Assembly: GCF_001625085.1 (NCBI RefSeq)
Contig: NZ_BDAW01000009.1
Location: forward strand, 62,001 to 126,000
Source of the DNA: Nocardia acidivorans NBRC 108247
Lineage (GTDB): Bacteria; Actinomycetota; Actinomycetes; Mycobacteriales; Mycobacteriaceae
Length of the DNA: 64,000 bases
Direction of reading: 5' to 3'
The position numbers were made by a program, and so were the translations under genes. Under the pieces are notes generated by a model that was not told the origin of the DNA, did no database searches, and worked only from the letters and a program-made list of their open reading frames with translations. Of this stretch, positions 17,733 to 26,403 are shown piece by piece; positions within the stretch are counted from its first letter, which is position 1; each line of letters starts with the position of its first letter.

Positions 17733-19082
17733 TCAGCAGTTCAGTAGGAAGTGTTCCAGTACGCTCGCGCCGAATTCCAGCGCCTCCACCGGTACGCGTT
17801 CGTCCACACCGTGGAACAATGCGCTGAAGTCCAGATCCGGGGGCAGGCGCAGCGGCGCGAACCCGAAGCAGCGAATACCCAAGCGCGCGAACGCCTTCGC
17901 ATCGGTGCCGCCCGAGAGCATGTACGGCACGGTGCGCCCGTTCGGATCATGCGCGAGGATGGCGGCGTTCATGGCATCGACCAGGTGACCGTCGAAAGTG
18001 GTTTCGTACGAGTCGAGTTTGGTGATCCACTCGCGTTCGACATCGGGGCCGATGAGCGCGTCCACCTCCTTCTCGAATTCGGCCTGGCGGCCCGGCACGA
18101 CGCGGCAGTCCACCACGGCCTCGGCGGTCTGCGGAATCACATTGGCCTTGTATCCGGCCTGCAGCATGGTCGGATTGGCGGTATCGCGCAGGGTCGCACC
18201 GATAATGCGGGAGATGGTGCCGAGTTTGGCGAGCTGACCCTCGATATCGGGACTGGACGGATCGAAGCTCAGACCCGACTCCTCGGCGACCGCGGCCAGG
18301 AATTCGGCCACCGAATCCGAGACCACCAGCGGGAAGGTGTGCGTGCCCAGCCGCGCCACGGCCTGGGCCAGGATGGTGACCGCGTTGTCCTCGTGCAGGA
18401 ACGATCCGTGCCCGGCGCGTGCCTTGGCACGCAATCGCATCCAGCCCAAACCCTTTTCGGCGGTCTCGACCAGATACAACCGGCGCTCGGTGCCGTCGGG
18501 TCGCGGCACCGTCAGGGAGAAGCCGCCGACCTCGCCGACCGCCTCGGTGACCCCGGCGAACAGATCGGGTCGATGGTCGGCCAGCCATTGCGAACCCCAG
18601 CGTCCGCCGTTCTCCTCATCGGCCAGGAAGGCGAAGACGATATCGCGCGGGGGCACCGTGCCCTCGATCTTGAACTGCCGGGCCACGGCCAGCATCATGC
18701 CGACCATATCCTTCATATCGATCGCCCCGCGGCCCCAGACGTAGCCGTCGCGGATGGCCCCGGAGAACGGGTGCACACTCCAGTCCTGGGCCTGGGCGGG
18801 CACCACATCCAGATGCCCGTGCATCATGAGCGCGCCGCGACTGGAATCCGCGCCCTGCAGCCGGGCGAACACATTGCCGCGTCCGGGCGCGCCGGACTCC
18901 ACGTATTCGGTGGTATATCCCGCCTGATGCAATTGATCGGCCACCCACTGCGCGCATTCGCGCTCGCCCTTGGTGGTCTCGAGTTCGCCGGTATTGGAGG
19001 TATCGAACCGGATCAGCGTGCTGACCAGGTCCACCACCTCCGAGACGGCACGGGAGGTACGAGGTTCGCCAGTTTGGGACAC
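17733..19082 (-). CDS. M20/M25/M40 family metallopeptidase
   Basis: A 449-residue di-zinc hydrolase of the DapE/ArgE/carboxypeptidase class. Metal-site motifs appear in order: MMHGHLDVVPAQ (His, Asp), GAIDMKDM (bridging Asp), DEENGGRWG (catalytic and ligand Glu) and the C-terminal FHGVDERVPVE (His). The central dimerisation domain (WMRLRAKARAGHGSF) is complete. Gene order matches Rv2141c next to Rv2140c. It may be a dipeptidase or N-acyl amino-acid deacylase; true DapE substrate specificity cannot be claimed. Confidence 0.9.
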   Translation of the reverse strand: MSQTGEPRTSRAVSEVVDLVSTLIRFDTSNTGELETTKGERECAQWVADQLHQAGYTTEYVESGAPGRGNVFARLQGADSSRGALMMHGHLDVVPAQAQDWSVHPFSGAIRDGYVWGRGAIDMKDMVGMMLAVARQFKIEGTVPPRDIVFAFLADEENGGRWGSQWLADHRPDLFAGVTEAVGEVGGFSLTVPRPDGTERRLYLVETAEKGLGWMRLRAKARAGHGSFLHEDNAVTILAQAVARLGTHTFPLVVSDSVAEFLAAVAEESGLSFDPSSPDIEGQLAKLGTISRIIGATLRDTANPTMLQAGYKANVIPQTAEAVVDCRVVPGRQAEFEKEVDALIGPDVEREWITKLDSYETTFDGHLVDAMNAAILAHDPNGRTVPYMLSGGTDAKAFARLGIRCFGFAPLRLPPDLDFSALFHGVDERVPVEALEFGASVLEHFLLNC

Positions 19083-19224
19083 GTCCCTTTCCTACCATCT
19101 CCCCGCGTCCCCACCCCCGGCCCCCGTCGCGCCGGCGCGCGGCCCGCGCAGGTGACGGCCACCGCCCGCGATTGAAATCAGCCGTGGCTCAACCCTTTCC
19201 CCGCGCCGGGAGATGTGCGGGGGC

Positions 19225-20442
19225 TCAGCGCAGTACGCGCAGGGTCATGGTCAGGGTGGCCAGTAGCGAGTCCAGGCGCTGATCGGCGATGCGGCGTTCC
19301 AGAATGTCGGGATCCAGGCGCGTGGAGGAAGCCCAGAGTTCGCCGATATGGGCCTGGGCGGCCACATCGGTGGCGGCCAGCACCCACAGCAGCGGTGCCC
19401 ACAGCCGCGCTGCCTGGGCGATGGCGGGCAGCATGATCAGCGTCGAGGGATCCAGCGCCGCGAGCTGGGTTCCGGCGCGGCGGCGCACCTCGGCGGGGGT
19501 GCGGGCCAGGGGTTCGAGCAGTCCGCGCCACAGCGCGATCTCACTGCTGCCGTCGACCGCGGCCACCAGGATCTCCGCCGATTCGCTGATCACCGGATTG
19601 AAGGCGAGTTTGGTCAGTGCCGAGGGACTCAACTGCCCGGCGAAGCGCAGCAGATCATCGGTGGCGTCCGCGGCCAGGAAGGTGGTGAGCAGATCGGCGA
19701 TGGCCGAGGGCGGTGCGACCTCGAACAGGATATCGCCGACCGCGGCGATCACATCGGGTGCGCAGCGCGCGAACACCGACAGCGCGGCCAGGCGCAGTTC
19801 CTTGGAACCGTCGATGACCGTGCCCAGCAATCGCGGAACGCGCTGACCCGGCCCCGAGAGCAGTTGGCGCACAATGGCGCTGATGCTCTCGGCGGAGTAG
19901 GCGTAGGCGGCCGAGCGGATCAGGCCCTCGTCATCGGGGACGCCCTCCTCCACCGCGCGCACCAGTTCCGGTGTGGCATAGGCCAGGAAGGGCCCGGCGG
20001 TGATGTAGTCGTGCCGGCGCAGCAATTCGTTCACGATCCCGATGACCGGGCCGGTCGGGGCCTGATCGGCGAGCTGGCCCACCGTGCGCGGATCCACGTA
20101 CGGCGCGCAGTCGGCGGCGTATTCGATACTCAGGCGCAGCAGCGCGTCGATGGCCTTGCGCGGATGCCGCACGCCCACCGCTCCGGCCGCGCGACCGGTC
20201 ATGGCCGGTGGCACCAGGCGCTGCACGATGGGCAGTGAGATACCCAGCGGAATGATCGGCACCAACGCGCTGATCCGCTCGAAAACCGGTGTGTGCTCAT
20301 CGAACAGCGCCCCGGACATGCGCTGGTGGAGTTCGTCGAGGCGTTGTGCGCCGAGCCGCTCGAGATGTTCGAGGCGTTCGACGGGGACGTGCAGGGTCCT
20401 CGCCAGGAGTACGAGCTGGGCGCGCGTGACCAGATCGGTCAT
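19225..20442 (-). CDS. Helical-repeat protein, paralogue A
   Basis: A 405-residue protein of unknown family, almost entirely helical, with about ten ~35-residue units that look like HEAT/armadillo-like repeats (patterns of DLLTTFLAADATDDLLRFA and LRLAALSVFARCAPDVIAAV). A conserved N-terminus (TLHVPVERLEHLERLGA) and a hydrophobic segment near residues 60-80 (ALVPIIPLGISLPIVQRLVP) precede the repeats. It has the same length as the protein at 24014-25231 and clear similarity along its full length. A tiny reading frame overlaps its start by four bases. It perhaps acts as a scaffold at the membrane; this is inference. Confidence 0.75.
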   Translation of the reverse strand: MTDLVTRAQLVLLARTLHVPVERLEHLERLGAQRLDELHQRMSGALFDEHTPVFERISALVPIIPLGISLPIVQRLVPPAMTGRAAGAVGVRHPRKAIDALLRLSIEYAADCAPYVDPRTVGQLADQAPTGPVIGIVNELLRRHDYITAGPFLAYATPELVRAVEEGVPDDEGLIRSAAYAYSAESISAIVRQLLSGPGQRVPRLLGTVIDGSKELRLAALSVFARCAPDVIAAVGDILFEVAPPSAIADLLTTFLAADATDDLLRFAGQLSPSALTKLAFNPVISESAEILVAAVDGSSEIALWRGLLEPLARTPAEVRRRAGTQLAALDPSTLIMLPAIAQAARLWAPLLWVLAATDVAAQAHIGELWASSTRLDPDILERRIADQRLDSLLATLTMTLRVLR

Positions 20443-20498
20443 AGGCCGGCCCGGGTCACGGATGCTCCGCCAGAGGCGAATTCGACTGTGGCAGACAT
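20439..20498 (-). CDS. Possible 19-codon leader reading frame coupled to paralogue A
   Basis: A 19-codon frame starts at ATG 20498 after GACGGGGAAAAC and ends with TGA overlapping the ATG of the repeat-protein gene (ATGA). It begins MSATVEF and has no recognisable domain. The equivalent gene at 24014-25231 also has an ATGA-coupled small gene directly upstream, so the arrangement may be meaningful. The frame is too short to be sure. Confidence 0.35.
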   Translation of the reverse strand: MSATVEFASGGASVTRAGL

Positions 20499-20619
20499 GT
20501 TTTCCCCGTCCTGCGGCGTCCTGGTCGGGACCGCGGTGTTCGACCGCTCATCATAGGTCGGCGGATGCGACGAAAACCGCGAATAGTGCAGACTCACAGG
20601 ACCTCGTTAGGATGCGGCC

Positions 20620-21657
20620 ATGAGTCATCCCGCGGGGTGGTACCCCGAGAGTCCAGGTTCGACGGTCTTGCGCTGGTGGGACGGCGCGCAATGGACGAAT
20701 CACACTCAGCCGCAGCAGCATTCGGCGCAGCCGCAGCCGCAGCAGGCACAGGGGCAACAGCAGGCCCAGTACGGCCAGCAGGGTCAGCAGTACGGTCACG
20801 CCGGGCAACAGCAGGCGCAGCAACAGCAGGGCTATGTCCAACCCGCGCCGCCGCAGGCCACTCCGCAGCAGGGGCAGTCCGGACAGCACCAGCAGCAGTA
20901 TCCGGGGCAGGGCCAGCAGTACGGGCAACAGCAATACGGGCAACAGCCCAGCGACGCGCACGCCCTCGAGCTCGAGATCGGCGGCGCGCACGATCCCTCC
21001 GCGATTCAGCGCCAAGTGCAACAGCAGGCCGGGATCGCCGCGACCCAGGCCGGTGGCGGCACCGTGTTCACCGAGCCGATTCTGGTGGTGAACCAGAAGG
21101 TCAAGCTCATCGAGATGGCCAATGAGTACAGCGTTTTCGACCAGCACGGCCGCCAGATCGGCGCGGTGGTCGAGGTCGGGCAGAGCGCGCTCAAGAAAGC
21201 CGTGCGCTTCATGTCCAGCTACGACCAGTTCATGACGCACAAACTCGAGATCCGCGACGGTCAGGGCCAGACCATGCTGCGGGTCACCCGCCCGGCCAAG
21301 GTCTTCAAGTCGCGCTTCCTGATCGAGCACGGCAGCGGCCGGCCGATCGGGGAGATCATTCAGGAGAACATGATCGGCAAGATCAACTTCTCCTTCGTGG
21401 TGAACGGTCAGCAGATCGGCGGGATTCGCGCCGAGAACTGGCGCGCCTGGAATTTCATGATCCACGACCACACCGGTCAGGAGGTCGCCCGCATCACCAA
21501 GACGTGGGAGGGCCTGCTCAAGAATATGTTCACCACCGCCGACAACTACGTCGTGCAGATCCACCGCCAACTCCCCCAGCCGCTGCTGTCCATGGTGGTG
21601 GCCTCGGGTCTGGCCATCGACACCGCGCTCAAACAGGATTCGCGCGGCTGGGGCTGA
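20620..21657 (+). CDS. DUF2510 plus phospholipid scramblase-like protein
   Basis: A 345-residue protein in three parts. Residues 1-27 are a DUF2510 motif (AGWYPESPGSTVLRWWDGAQW), an actinobacterial signature at the N-terminus of membrane-associated proteins. Residues 28-115 are extremely Gln/Gly/Tyr-rich and surely disordered. Residues ~140-345 form a scramblase/LURP-one-like beta-barrel domain (FTEPILVVNQKVKLIEMANEY; GGIRAENWRAWNFMIHD). Bacterial members are uncharacterised, so lipid scrambling is not implied. It is divergent from the repeat-protein gene. Confidence 0.85.
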   Translation: MSHPAGWYPESPGSTVLRWWDGAQWTNHTQPQQHSAQPQPQQAQGQQQAQYGQQGQQYGHAGQQQAQQQQGYVQPAPPQATPQQGQSGQHQQQYPGQGQQYGQQQYGQQPSDAHALELEIGGAHDPSAIQRQVQQQAGIAATQAGGGTVFTEPILVVNQKVKLIEMANEYSVFDQHGRQIGAVVEVGQSALKKAVRFMSSYDQFMTHKLEIRDGQGQTMLRVTRPAKVFKSRFLIEHGSGRPIGEIIQENMIGKINFSFVVNGQQIGGIRAENWRAWNFMIHDHTGQEVARITKTWEGLLKNMFTTADNYVVQIHRQLPQPLLSMVVASGLAIDTALKQDSRGWG

Positions 21658-21747
21658 TCCGGCGCGACAGCGGGTGCCCGACCGGGCGCAAGTGCCGTGC
21701 AAGCCAGCGCAAGTGCGGGGTAATCACGGCTCGGCACAGTGGGTCTC

Positions 21748-23322
21748 ATGAACGAGACACACGATGTGGTGGTAGTGGGAGCGGGACCGGTCGGGCTGAT
21801 GCTCGCGTGTGAGCTGCGCCTGGCCGGGGTGGATGTGCTGGTGCTCGAGCGCCTGACGGAAATGGATCGGACCGTCAAGGCCGGAGCCGTCAATGTGCCG
21901 ACCGCACAGGCGCTGTACCGGCGCGGCCTGCTGCCCGAACTGCTGGAACAGCATGAGGCGACTTTCGCACGGTTCGCGGCGTTCCAGCAGAGTCTCGCGG
22001 CCACGGCAACGGCCACGGCGTCGGCGGGCGCGGCGTCGGCGGGCGCGGCGAGCACACCACCGGCGGGCTTCAAGATGGTGCCCGGACATTTCGCGGGCAT
22101 CCCGCTCAATGCCGCCGCGCTCGATCTCGACGATCCCGCCTTCGCCGACGCGGGCCCCGCGGCGGCGGCCTGGTTCGTCTCCCAGCAGGGCGTGGAATCC
22201 ATTCTGGCGCAACGCGCCACGGATATGGGTGTGGAGATCCGCCGCGGCGTGGAGGTCACCGGATTCTACGACGACGGGATCGGCGTCACCCTGAACCACG
22301 GTGATCGCACCGTGCGCGCCGGTTGGCTGGTCGGCTGCGACGGGGGCCGCAGCATCGTGCGCAAAACCGCGGGTTTCGACTTTCCGGGACTGGACCCCGA
22401 GATCACCGGCAGGCAGGCCCTGATCGAGATGACCGGTGCCGAACACATCGCGCCCGGCTGGCACGACACACCGACCGGCATCTACGTGTACGGTCCGGTG
22501 CCGGGCCGCTTCCTCACCGTCGAACTCGACGGCCCGCCCGCGGACCGCACCACCCCCGTCACCGCCGCGGAGCTGGAGCGGAGTTTCCGCACCGTCACCG
22601 GCGCGGACGTGCGAATCACCCAGGTGCACTCGGCGACCCGCTTCACCGACAACACCCGCCAGGCCACCGACTACCGGCGGGGCCGGGTCCTGCTCGCGGG
22701 CGATGCCGCGCACGTGCACTCACCCTTCGGCGGCCAAGGTCTGAACCTGGGCATCGGTGACGCGGTCAACCTCGGCTGGAAGCTCGCGGCCGTCGTTCGC
22801 GGCTGGGCCACCACCGATCTGCTCGACACCTACACCACCGAACGGCATCCCATCGGCGCGTGGGTTTTGGACTGGACCCGCGCGCAGGTCGCGCTCATGC
22901 GCACCGACCCGCGCAGCCGAGCCCTGCGCGCGGTCATGGGCGAGCTGCTGTCCACCCGCGACGGCGCGACCGAGATCCTCAAGAAGATCTCCGGCGTCCT
23001 GCACCGCTATGACCTCGGTGCCGCGCATCCGCTCGTGGGCGCGGTCGTACCGGACCTGGAATTGGCCAACGGCACCCGCGTCGGCGCGCACTTCACCACC
23101 GGCCGCGGTGTCCTACTCGACCTCGCCGACTCCCCCGCGATTCGGTCCCTGGCCGCGGGATGGCCCGATCGGGTCGAGGCCGTCACCGCCAAATCGGCTC
23201 AGCCCCAGACGATTTCGGCCATGCTGGTGCGACCGGACGGCATTGTGGCCTGGGTGGCCGACTCCGAGGACACCTCCGGCCTCGAGGATGCGCTCGTGCG
23301 CTGGTTCGGCCCCGCCCGGTAG
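21748..23322 (+). CDS. FAD-dependent aromatic monooxygenase (rifampicin monooxygenase-like)
   Basis: A 524-residue group A flavoprotein hydroxylase using NAD(P)H and O2. It shows the GxGxxG motif VVVGAGPVGLMLA at the N-terminus, the DG motif GCDGGRSIVRKTAGF and the GD motif VLLAGDAAHVHSPFGGQG. A thioredoxin-like C-terminal domain follows, as in Rox/PgaE-type enzymes. An Ala/Thr/Ser-rich insert with a 15-base direct repeat near 22015-22055 (protein ATASAGAASAGAAS) lies in a surface loop. ATG 21748 is preferred to GTG 21739. The convergent HxlR gene may regulate it. Substrate unknown. Confidence 0.88.
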   Translation: MNETHDVVVVGAGPVGLMLACELRLAGVDVLVLERLTEMDRTVKAGAVNVPTAQALYRRGLLPELLEQHEATFARFAAFQQSLAATATATASAGAASAGAASTPPAGFKMVPGHFAGIPLNAAALDLDDPAFADAGPAAAAWFVSQQGVESILAQRATDMGVEIRRGVEVTGFYDDGIGVTLNHGDRTVRAGWLVGCDGGRSIVRKTAGFDFPGLDPEITGRQALIEMTGAEHIAPGWHDTPTGIYVYGPVPGRFLTVELDGPPADRTTPVTAAELERSFRTVTGADVRITQVHSATRFTDNTRQATDYRRGRVLLAGDAAHVHSPFGGQGLNLGIGDAVNLGWKLAAVVRGWATTDLLDTYTTERHPIGAWVLDWTRAQVALMRTDPRSRALRAVMGELLSTRDGATEILKKISGVLHRYDLGAAHPLVGAVVPDLELANGTRVGAHFTTGRGVLLDLADSPAIRSLAAGWPDRVEAVTAKSAQPQTISAMLVRPDGIVAWVADSEDTSGLEDALVRWFGPAR

Positions 23323-23443
23323 CGACCGGTCGGGCGGTGCGCGCCGATGGCGGGGATATGCCGGGATCGCCGTCACCGGTGCGCATTCGCGAAGGACGGT
23401 GGGCGAGCCGTCGAACGGTCTCGTGCGCACCCGAGGCGGGGCG

Positions 23444-23833
23444 CTACGCCTCGGCCAGGGCCTGATGATCCTCATGGCGATCGGTCGTATGGACCCGGGC
23501 CGCACCGATCCGGCCGATACGGCGTGAACCCCACGCGCCCAACGGGGCCAGCGCCGCGTTGAGGGCCGCGCCCTCCTCGGTGAGCGAATAGTCCACGCGG
23601 GGTGGGATTTCGGGGTAGATCTCGCGATGGATGATGCCGTCCTCGGCCAATTCGCGCAGCTGCTGGCCGAGCATCTTCTCCGAGACCCCGGGCAGGGCCC
23701 TGCGGAGTTCACCGAAGCGGCGGATGCCGTGCTCGTGCAATTCCCACAGAATGAGCGATTTCCATTTGCCGCCGACCACATCCATGGCCGCGTCGATCCC
23801 GCAGAAGTATGGTCCGGATCTCTTTCCGCTCAT
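23444..23833 (-). CDS. HxlR family transcriptional regulator
   Basis: A 129-residue winged-helix regulator with the HxlR signature: an N-terminal Cys (YFCGIDAAMDVVGGKWKSLILWEL), the recognition region FGELRRALPGVSEKMLGQQLREL, and the wing segment PPRVDYSLTEEG. The conserved Cys suggests possible thiol or redox sensing, as in some family members. It converges with the FAD monooxygenase gene. No adjacent operator is obvious. Confidence 0.9.
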   Translation of the reverse strand: MSGKRSGPYFCGIDAAMDVVGGKWKSLILWELHEHGIRRFGELRRALPGVSEKMLGQQLRELAEDGIIHREIYPEIPPRVDYSLTEEGAALNAALAPLGAWGSRRIGRIGAARVHTTDRHEDHQALAEA

Positions 23834-23970
23834 GCCCCGTCCTCGCTACCTCGATGCACACCTTTCGGTGCGCCCCGGAGAAATTAGTGCGTCAGGTCCG
23901 CGCCGGGCACGGCGGTCAGGCGTTCGCGCGCACCATCGAGGAATTGCGCTGAGTGTGGACACCGATCGCG

Positions 23971-24007
23971 GACCGGGCCCCGCCGCAGGAGGCGGCAGGG
24001 CCCGGTC
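23971..24007 (-). terminator. Hairpin downstream of paralogue B operon
   Basis: A 16-bp stem with one mismatch (gaccgggccccgccgc / gcggcagggcccggtc) and a five-base loop lies seven bases past the stop of the minus-strand repeat-protein gene. Strong terminator-type hairpin without a clear T run. Confidence 0.7.
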
Positions 24008-24013
24008 GTGCGC

Positions 24014-25231
24014 TCAGTGCGCGATCCGCAGCGTGGCAGCCAATGCCGAAAGCTGTTCGCCCAGGCCCAGTTCGGTGATCCCGGCCTCCACGGCACCGCG
24101 ATCGGCCTCGGCCAGCGCGGACCACACCTCACCGATCCGCGATTGCGCGGCGGGTTCGGCGACCGCGAGCAGCCGTAACAGCGAGGGCAATTCCGCCGGG
24201 CCGAGCAGTTCGGGCAGCCCCGCCAGCACCTCGGGATCCAGGTGCGCGAGAGTGTCGCCGATGCGTCGTGCGCTCGCGGGTTCGACGCGTTCGGCCACCC
24301 GCAGCAGTCCATGCCAGATCGCGAGATCGCCCGCGGTGCCCGCGGCGGTGAACGCGTCGAGTGATTCGGGCTCGGCGAGAACGGGATTGGCGGCCAGCCG
24401 ATCCAGCGCACCCGGATTCAGCTGTCCGATGAACCGCAGCGTCTCCGCGACCGCGTCGGCGGCGATATAGGCGCGGAGGAGCGCACCCAGTTCCGCCTCG
24501 GAGGCCTGCTCGAACAGGTGGTCCCCGAGACCGGCGATGACATCGGCATCGCAGCGCGCGAACACCGACACCGCCGCCAGTTGCAGTTCGGTGCCGCCCT
24601 CGACAATGGTGCGGATCAGTCGCGGGATGCGCTGTTCGGTGCCGTCGAGCAGATGCCGCACCACCGCGCTGATACTCGCCCCCGAGTACGCGTACGCCGC
24701 GGAGCGGATCAGCCCCTCGTCATCGTGGGTGCCCTTCTCCACCGCTTCGATCAATGCCGGTGTGGCATAGGCCAGGAACGGTCCGGCGGTCACGTAGTCG
24801 CGCCGGCGCAGCATCTCATTGACGATCGCGACCACCGGTCCCGGCGGTGCCACATCGGCGAGCTGACCCACCGCGTGCGGATCCATATACGGTGCGCCGT
24901 CCGCGGCATACGCGGGCGCGAGCATGCCCACCGCCTCGGCCGCCTTGCGCGGATGATCCACCCCGATGGCCCCGGCCGCGCGCCCGGCGATGAGCGGGGG
25001 CACCATGCGCTGCACCAGCGGCAGCGAAATGCTCAGCGGAATGATCGGCACCAGCATGCTCAGTCGCGCGAAGGTCTGATTGTGCTGGGCGAACATGACT
25101 TTGGCCATGGCCTCCTGCATTTCGTGCAGGTTGTGCGCACCGAGTTTCTCCAGGTGCGCCAGGCGTTCGACGGGCACGTGCAGGGTGCGCGAGAGCAGGG
25201 TGAGCTGTGCCCTGGTGACCAGATCGCTCAT
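24014..25231 (-). CDS. Helical-repeat protein, paralogue B
   Basis: A 405-residue paralogue of the protein at 19225-20442, identical in length and start (MSDLVTRAQL versus MTDLVTRAQL). The conserved N-terminus, hydrophobic segment (LSMLVPIIPLSISLPLVQRM) and repeated helical units match along the whole sequence. Divergence is greatest in the last third. The ATG overlaps the stop of a 74-codon gene (ATGA), so the two are translationally coupled. I do not know the family's function. Its two copies lie only 3.6 kb apart, suggesting local duplication. Confidence 0.75.
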   Translation of the reverse strand: MSDLVTRAQLTLLSRTLHVPVERLAHLEKLGAHNLHEMQEAMAKVMFAQHNQTFARLSMLVPIIPLSISLPLVQRMVPPLIAGRAAGAIGVDHPRKAAEAVGMLAPAYAADGAPYMDPHAVGQLADVAPPGPVVAIVNEMLRRRDYVTAGPFLAYATPALIEAVEKGTHDDEGLIRSAAYAYSGASISAVVRHLLDGTEQRIPRLIRTIVEGGTELQLAAVSVFARCDADVIAGLGDHLFEQASEAELGALLRAYIAADAVAETLRFIGQLNPGALDRLAANPVLAEPESLDAFTAAGTAGDLAIWHGLLRVAERVEPASARRIGDTLAHLDPEVLAGLPELLGPAELPSLLRLLAVAEPAAQSRIGEVWSALAEADRGAVEAGITELGLGEQLSALAATLRIAH

Positions 25232-25452
25232 CCCAGCGAGTTTCCGAACATGATCTTCTTGGCCGCCGTGCGCAGCGGCCACGGTAGCGCGCCGACGGTT
25301 TTGTCGACCGCGGCCACCATCTCCTGCGTTTCGGTGCGCTTGGCTTGCCGGAAAATCTCCAGCAGGTCCGCGGTTTCGGCCTCGGAGAGCAATTCGAGCG
25401 CGGCCAGCGGCCCACCCAGCTCCCGCTCCAGTTGGGTTTTGGCGTCCACCAT
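25228..25452 (-). CDS. Small helical protein coupled to paralogue B
   Basis: A 74-residue acidic-to-basic helical protein starting MVDAKTQLERELGGPLAALE and ending KKIMFGNSLG. It has two predicted amphipathic helices rich in Leu/Glu (LELLSEAETADLLEIFRQA) and no signal peptide. It overlaps the downstream repeat-protein gene by four bases, so the two probably work together. No family recognised. Confidence 0.7.
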   Translation of the reverse strand: MVDAKTQLERELGGPLAALELLSEAETADLLEIFRQAKRTETQEMVAAVDKTVGALPWPLRTAAKKIMFGNSLG

Positions 25453-25633
25453 GATTCCCCTTGTCCCCGAATGACCCGGATCACTGTCCGGTTTCGTCAC
25501 CAAGGTCTACCAAGATCGCCGCTCTCACGCCAGACCTGACGCGGTTCCGCGCCAATCGCATCGGCGGCGCGCAAGGCCATGGCCATAATGGTCATCCGCG
25601 GTCGTGCCTCGGCGGCGACCGCGTCCCGGTGAA

Positions 25634-26353
25634 CTACCCGGCGTGAATGCGCCCGAGGACCGTATCGAATTCCGTTGCGGCCAAGGATAATAGCGATTCC
25701 GCTGCCGAACGCGCCGCGGCACCGTCACCCGCGACAACCGCGTCCGCGACCGCCCGATAGCGCTCGACGTGCCCCACCTCGGCGGCCATCAATCCCGCGC
25801 GTGCCGCCGGCGCGGACTCGTACACCGCCCGCAGATCGTTGTAGAGCAGCCGGGAGACAATCGAGTCCGCGCCATCGGCCAGCAGATCCCAGAACGCGAT
25901 GGCGATCACCTGCTGTGCGATCGGATCCCGCTCCCCCGCAAGCTTTTCCAGTGATGCCGTGAGTTCTCCGGCCAGGCGTGCTCCGGCTCGCTCGGCCGCG
26001 AGCCCGGCGACCTCCCGGCCCAAAACAAGCCGAGTCTCGAGAATCGACCGGATCACCCGCGGATCGATCTCCCCCTGCCGCACCAGAAGTCGCGGCAACA
26101 TATCCATCCCCGCGTGCCGCCGGAAATCGCGCACCATGGTCGACCCGCCCTGACGCACCTCGACCAGGCCGGTATGGGCCAGGCGCTGTAGAGCCTCGCG
26201 CACCGTGGGCCGGGACACCCCGAGCGCCTCGGCGAGCGCCCGCTCGGCGGGCAGGGCCGCCCCGGGCGGCAATTCCCCGTCCAGCACCTCGTCCACGAGC
26301 TGCTCGAACACGGTATCGGGCACCGTCCGCCGATCGATCCGCCTGATTGGCAT
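25634..26353 (-). CDS. GntR-family regulator, FadR (FCD) subfamily
   Basis: A 239-residue regulator. The N-terminal winged helix reads LPPGAALPAERALAEALGVSRPTVREALQRL, followed by VEVRQGGSTMV. The C-terminal all-helical FCD-type domain would bind an acid or fatty-acyl ligand. ATG 26353 is chosen because it begins the PIRRIDRRTVPDTVFEQL helix; the frame is open upstream to the neighbouring gene. Its targets are not evident. The gene upstream is an HxlR regulator on the same strand. Confidence 0.85.
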   Translation of the reverse strand: MPIRRIDRRTVPDTVFEQLVDEVLDGELPPGAALPAERALAEALGVSRPTVREALQRLAHTGLVEVRQGGSTMVRDFRRHAGMDMLPRLLVRQGEIDPRVIRSILETRLVLGREVAGLAAERAGARLAGELTASLEKLAGERDPIAQQVIAIAFWDLLADGADSIVSRLLYNDLRAVYESAPAARAGLMAAEVGHVERYRAVADAVVAGDGAAARSAAESLLSLAATEFDTVLGRIHAG

Positions 26354-26403
26354 GCCCCGAACGCTAGGTGCGCCCGGTGAACAGGTCAAGCGGCCAGACC
26401 AGT

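Noticed and set aside
22015..22055. 15-base direct repeat as mobile-element footprint
   Set aside because: In-frame low-complexity Ala-rich loop inside the FAD monooxygenase; no element signature.
23880..23960. Minus-strand stretch reading AQFLDGARERLTAVPGADLTH as a gene remnant
   Set aside because: Only about 21 residues before a stop and no upstream continuation; too short to support.
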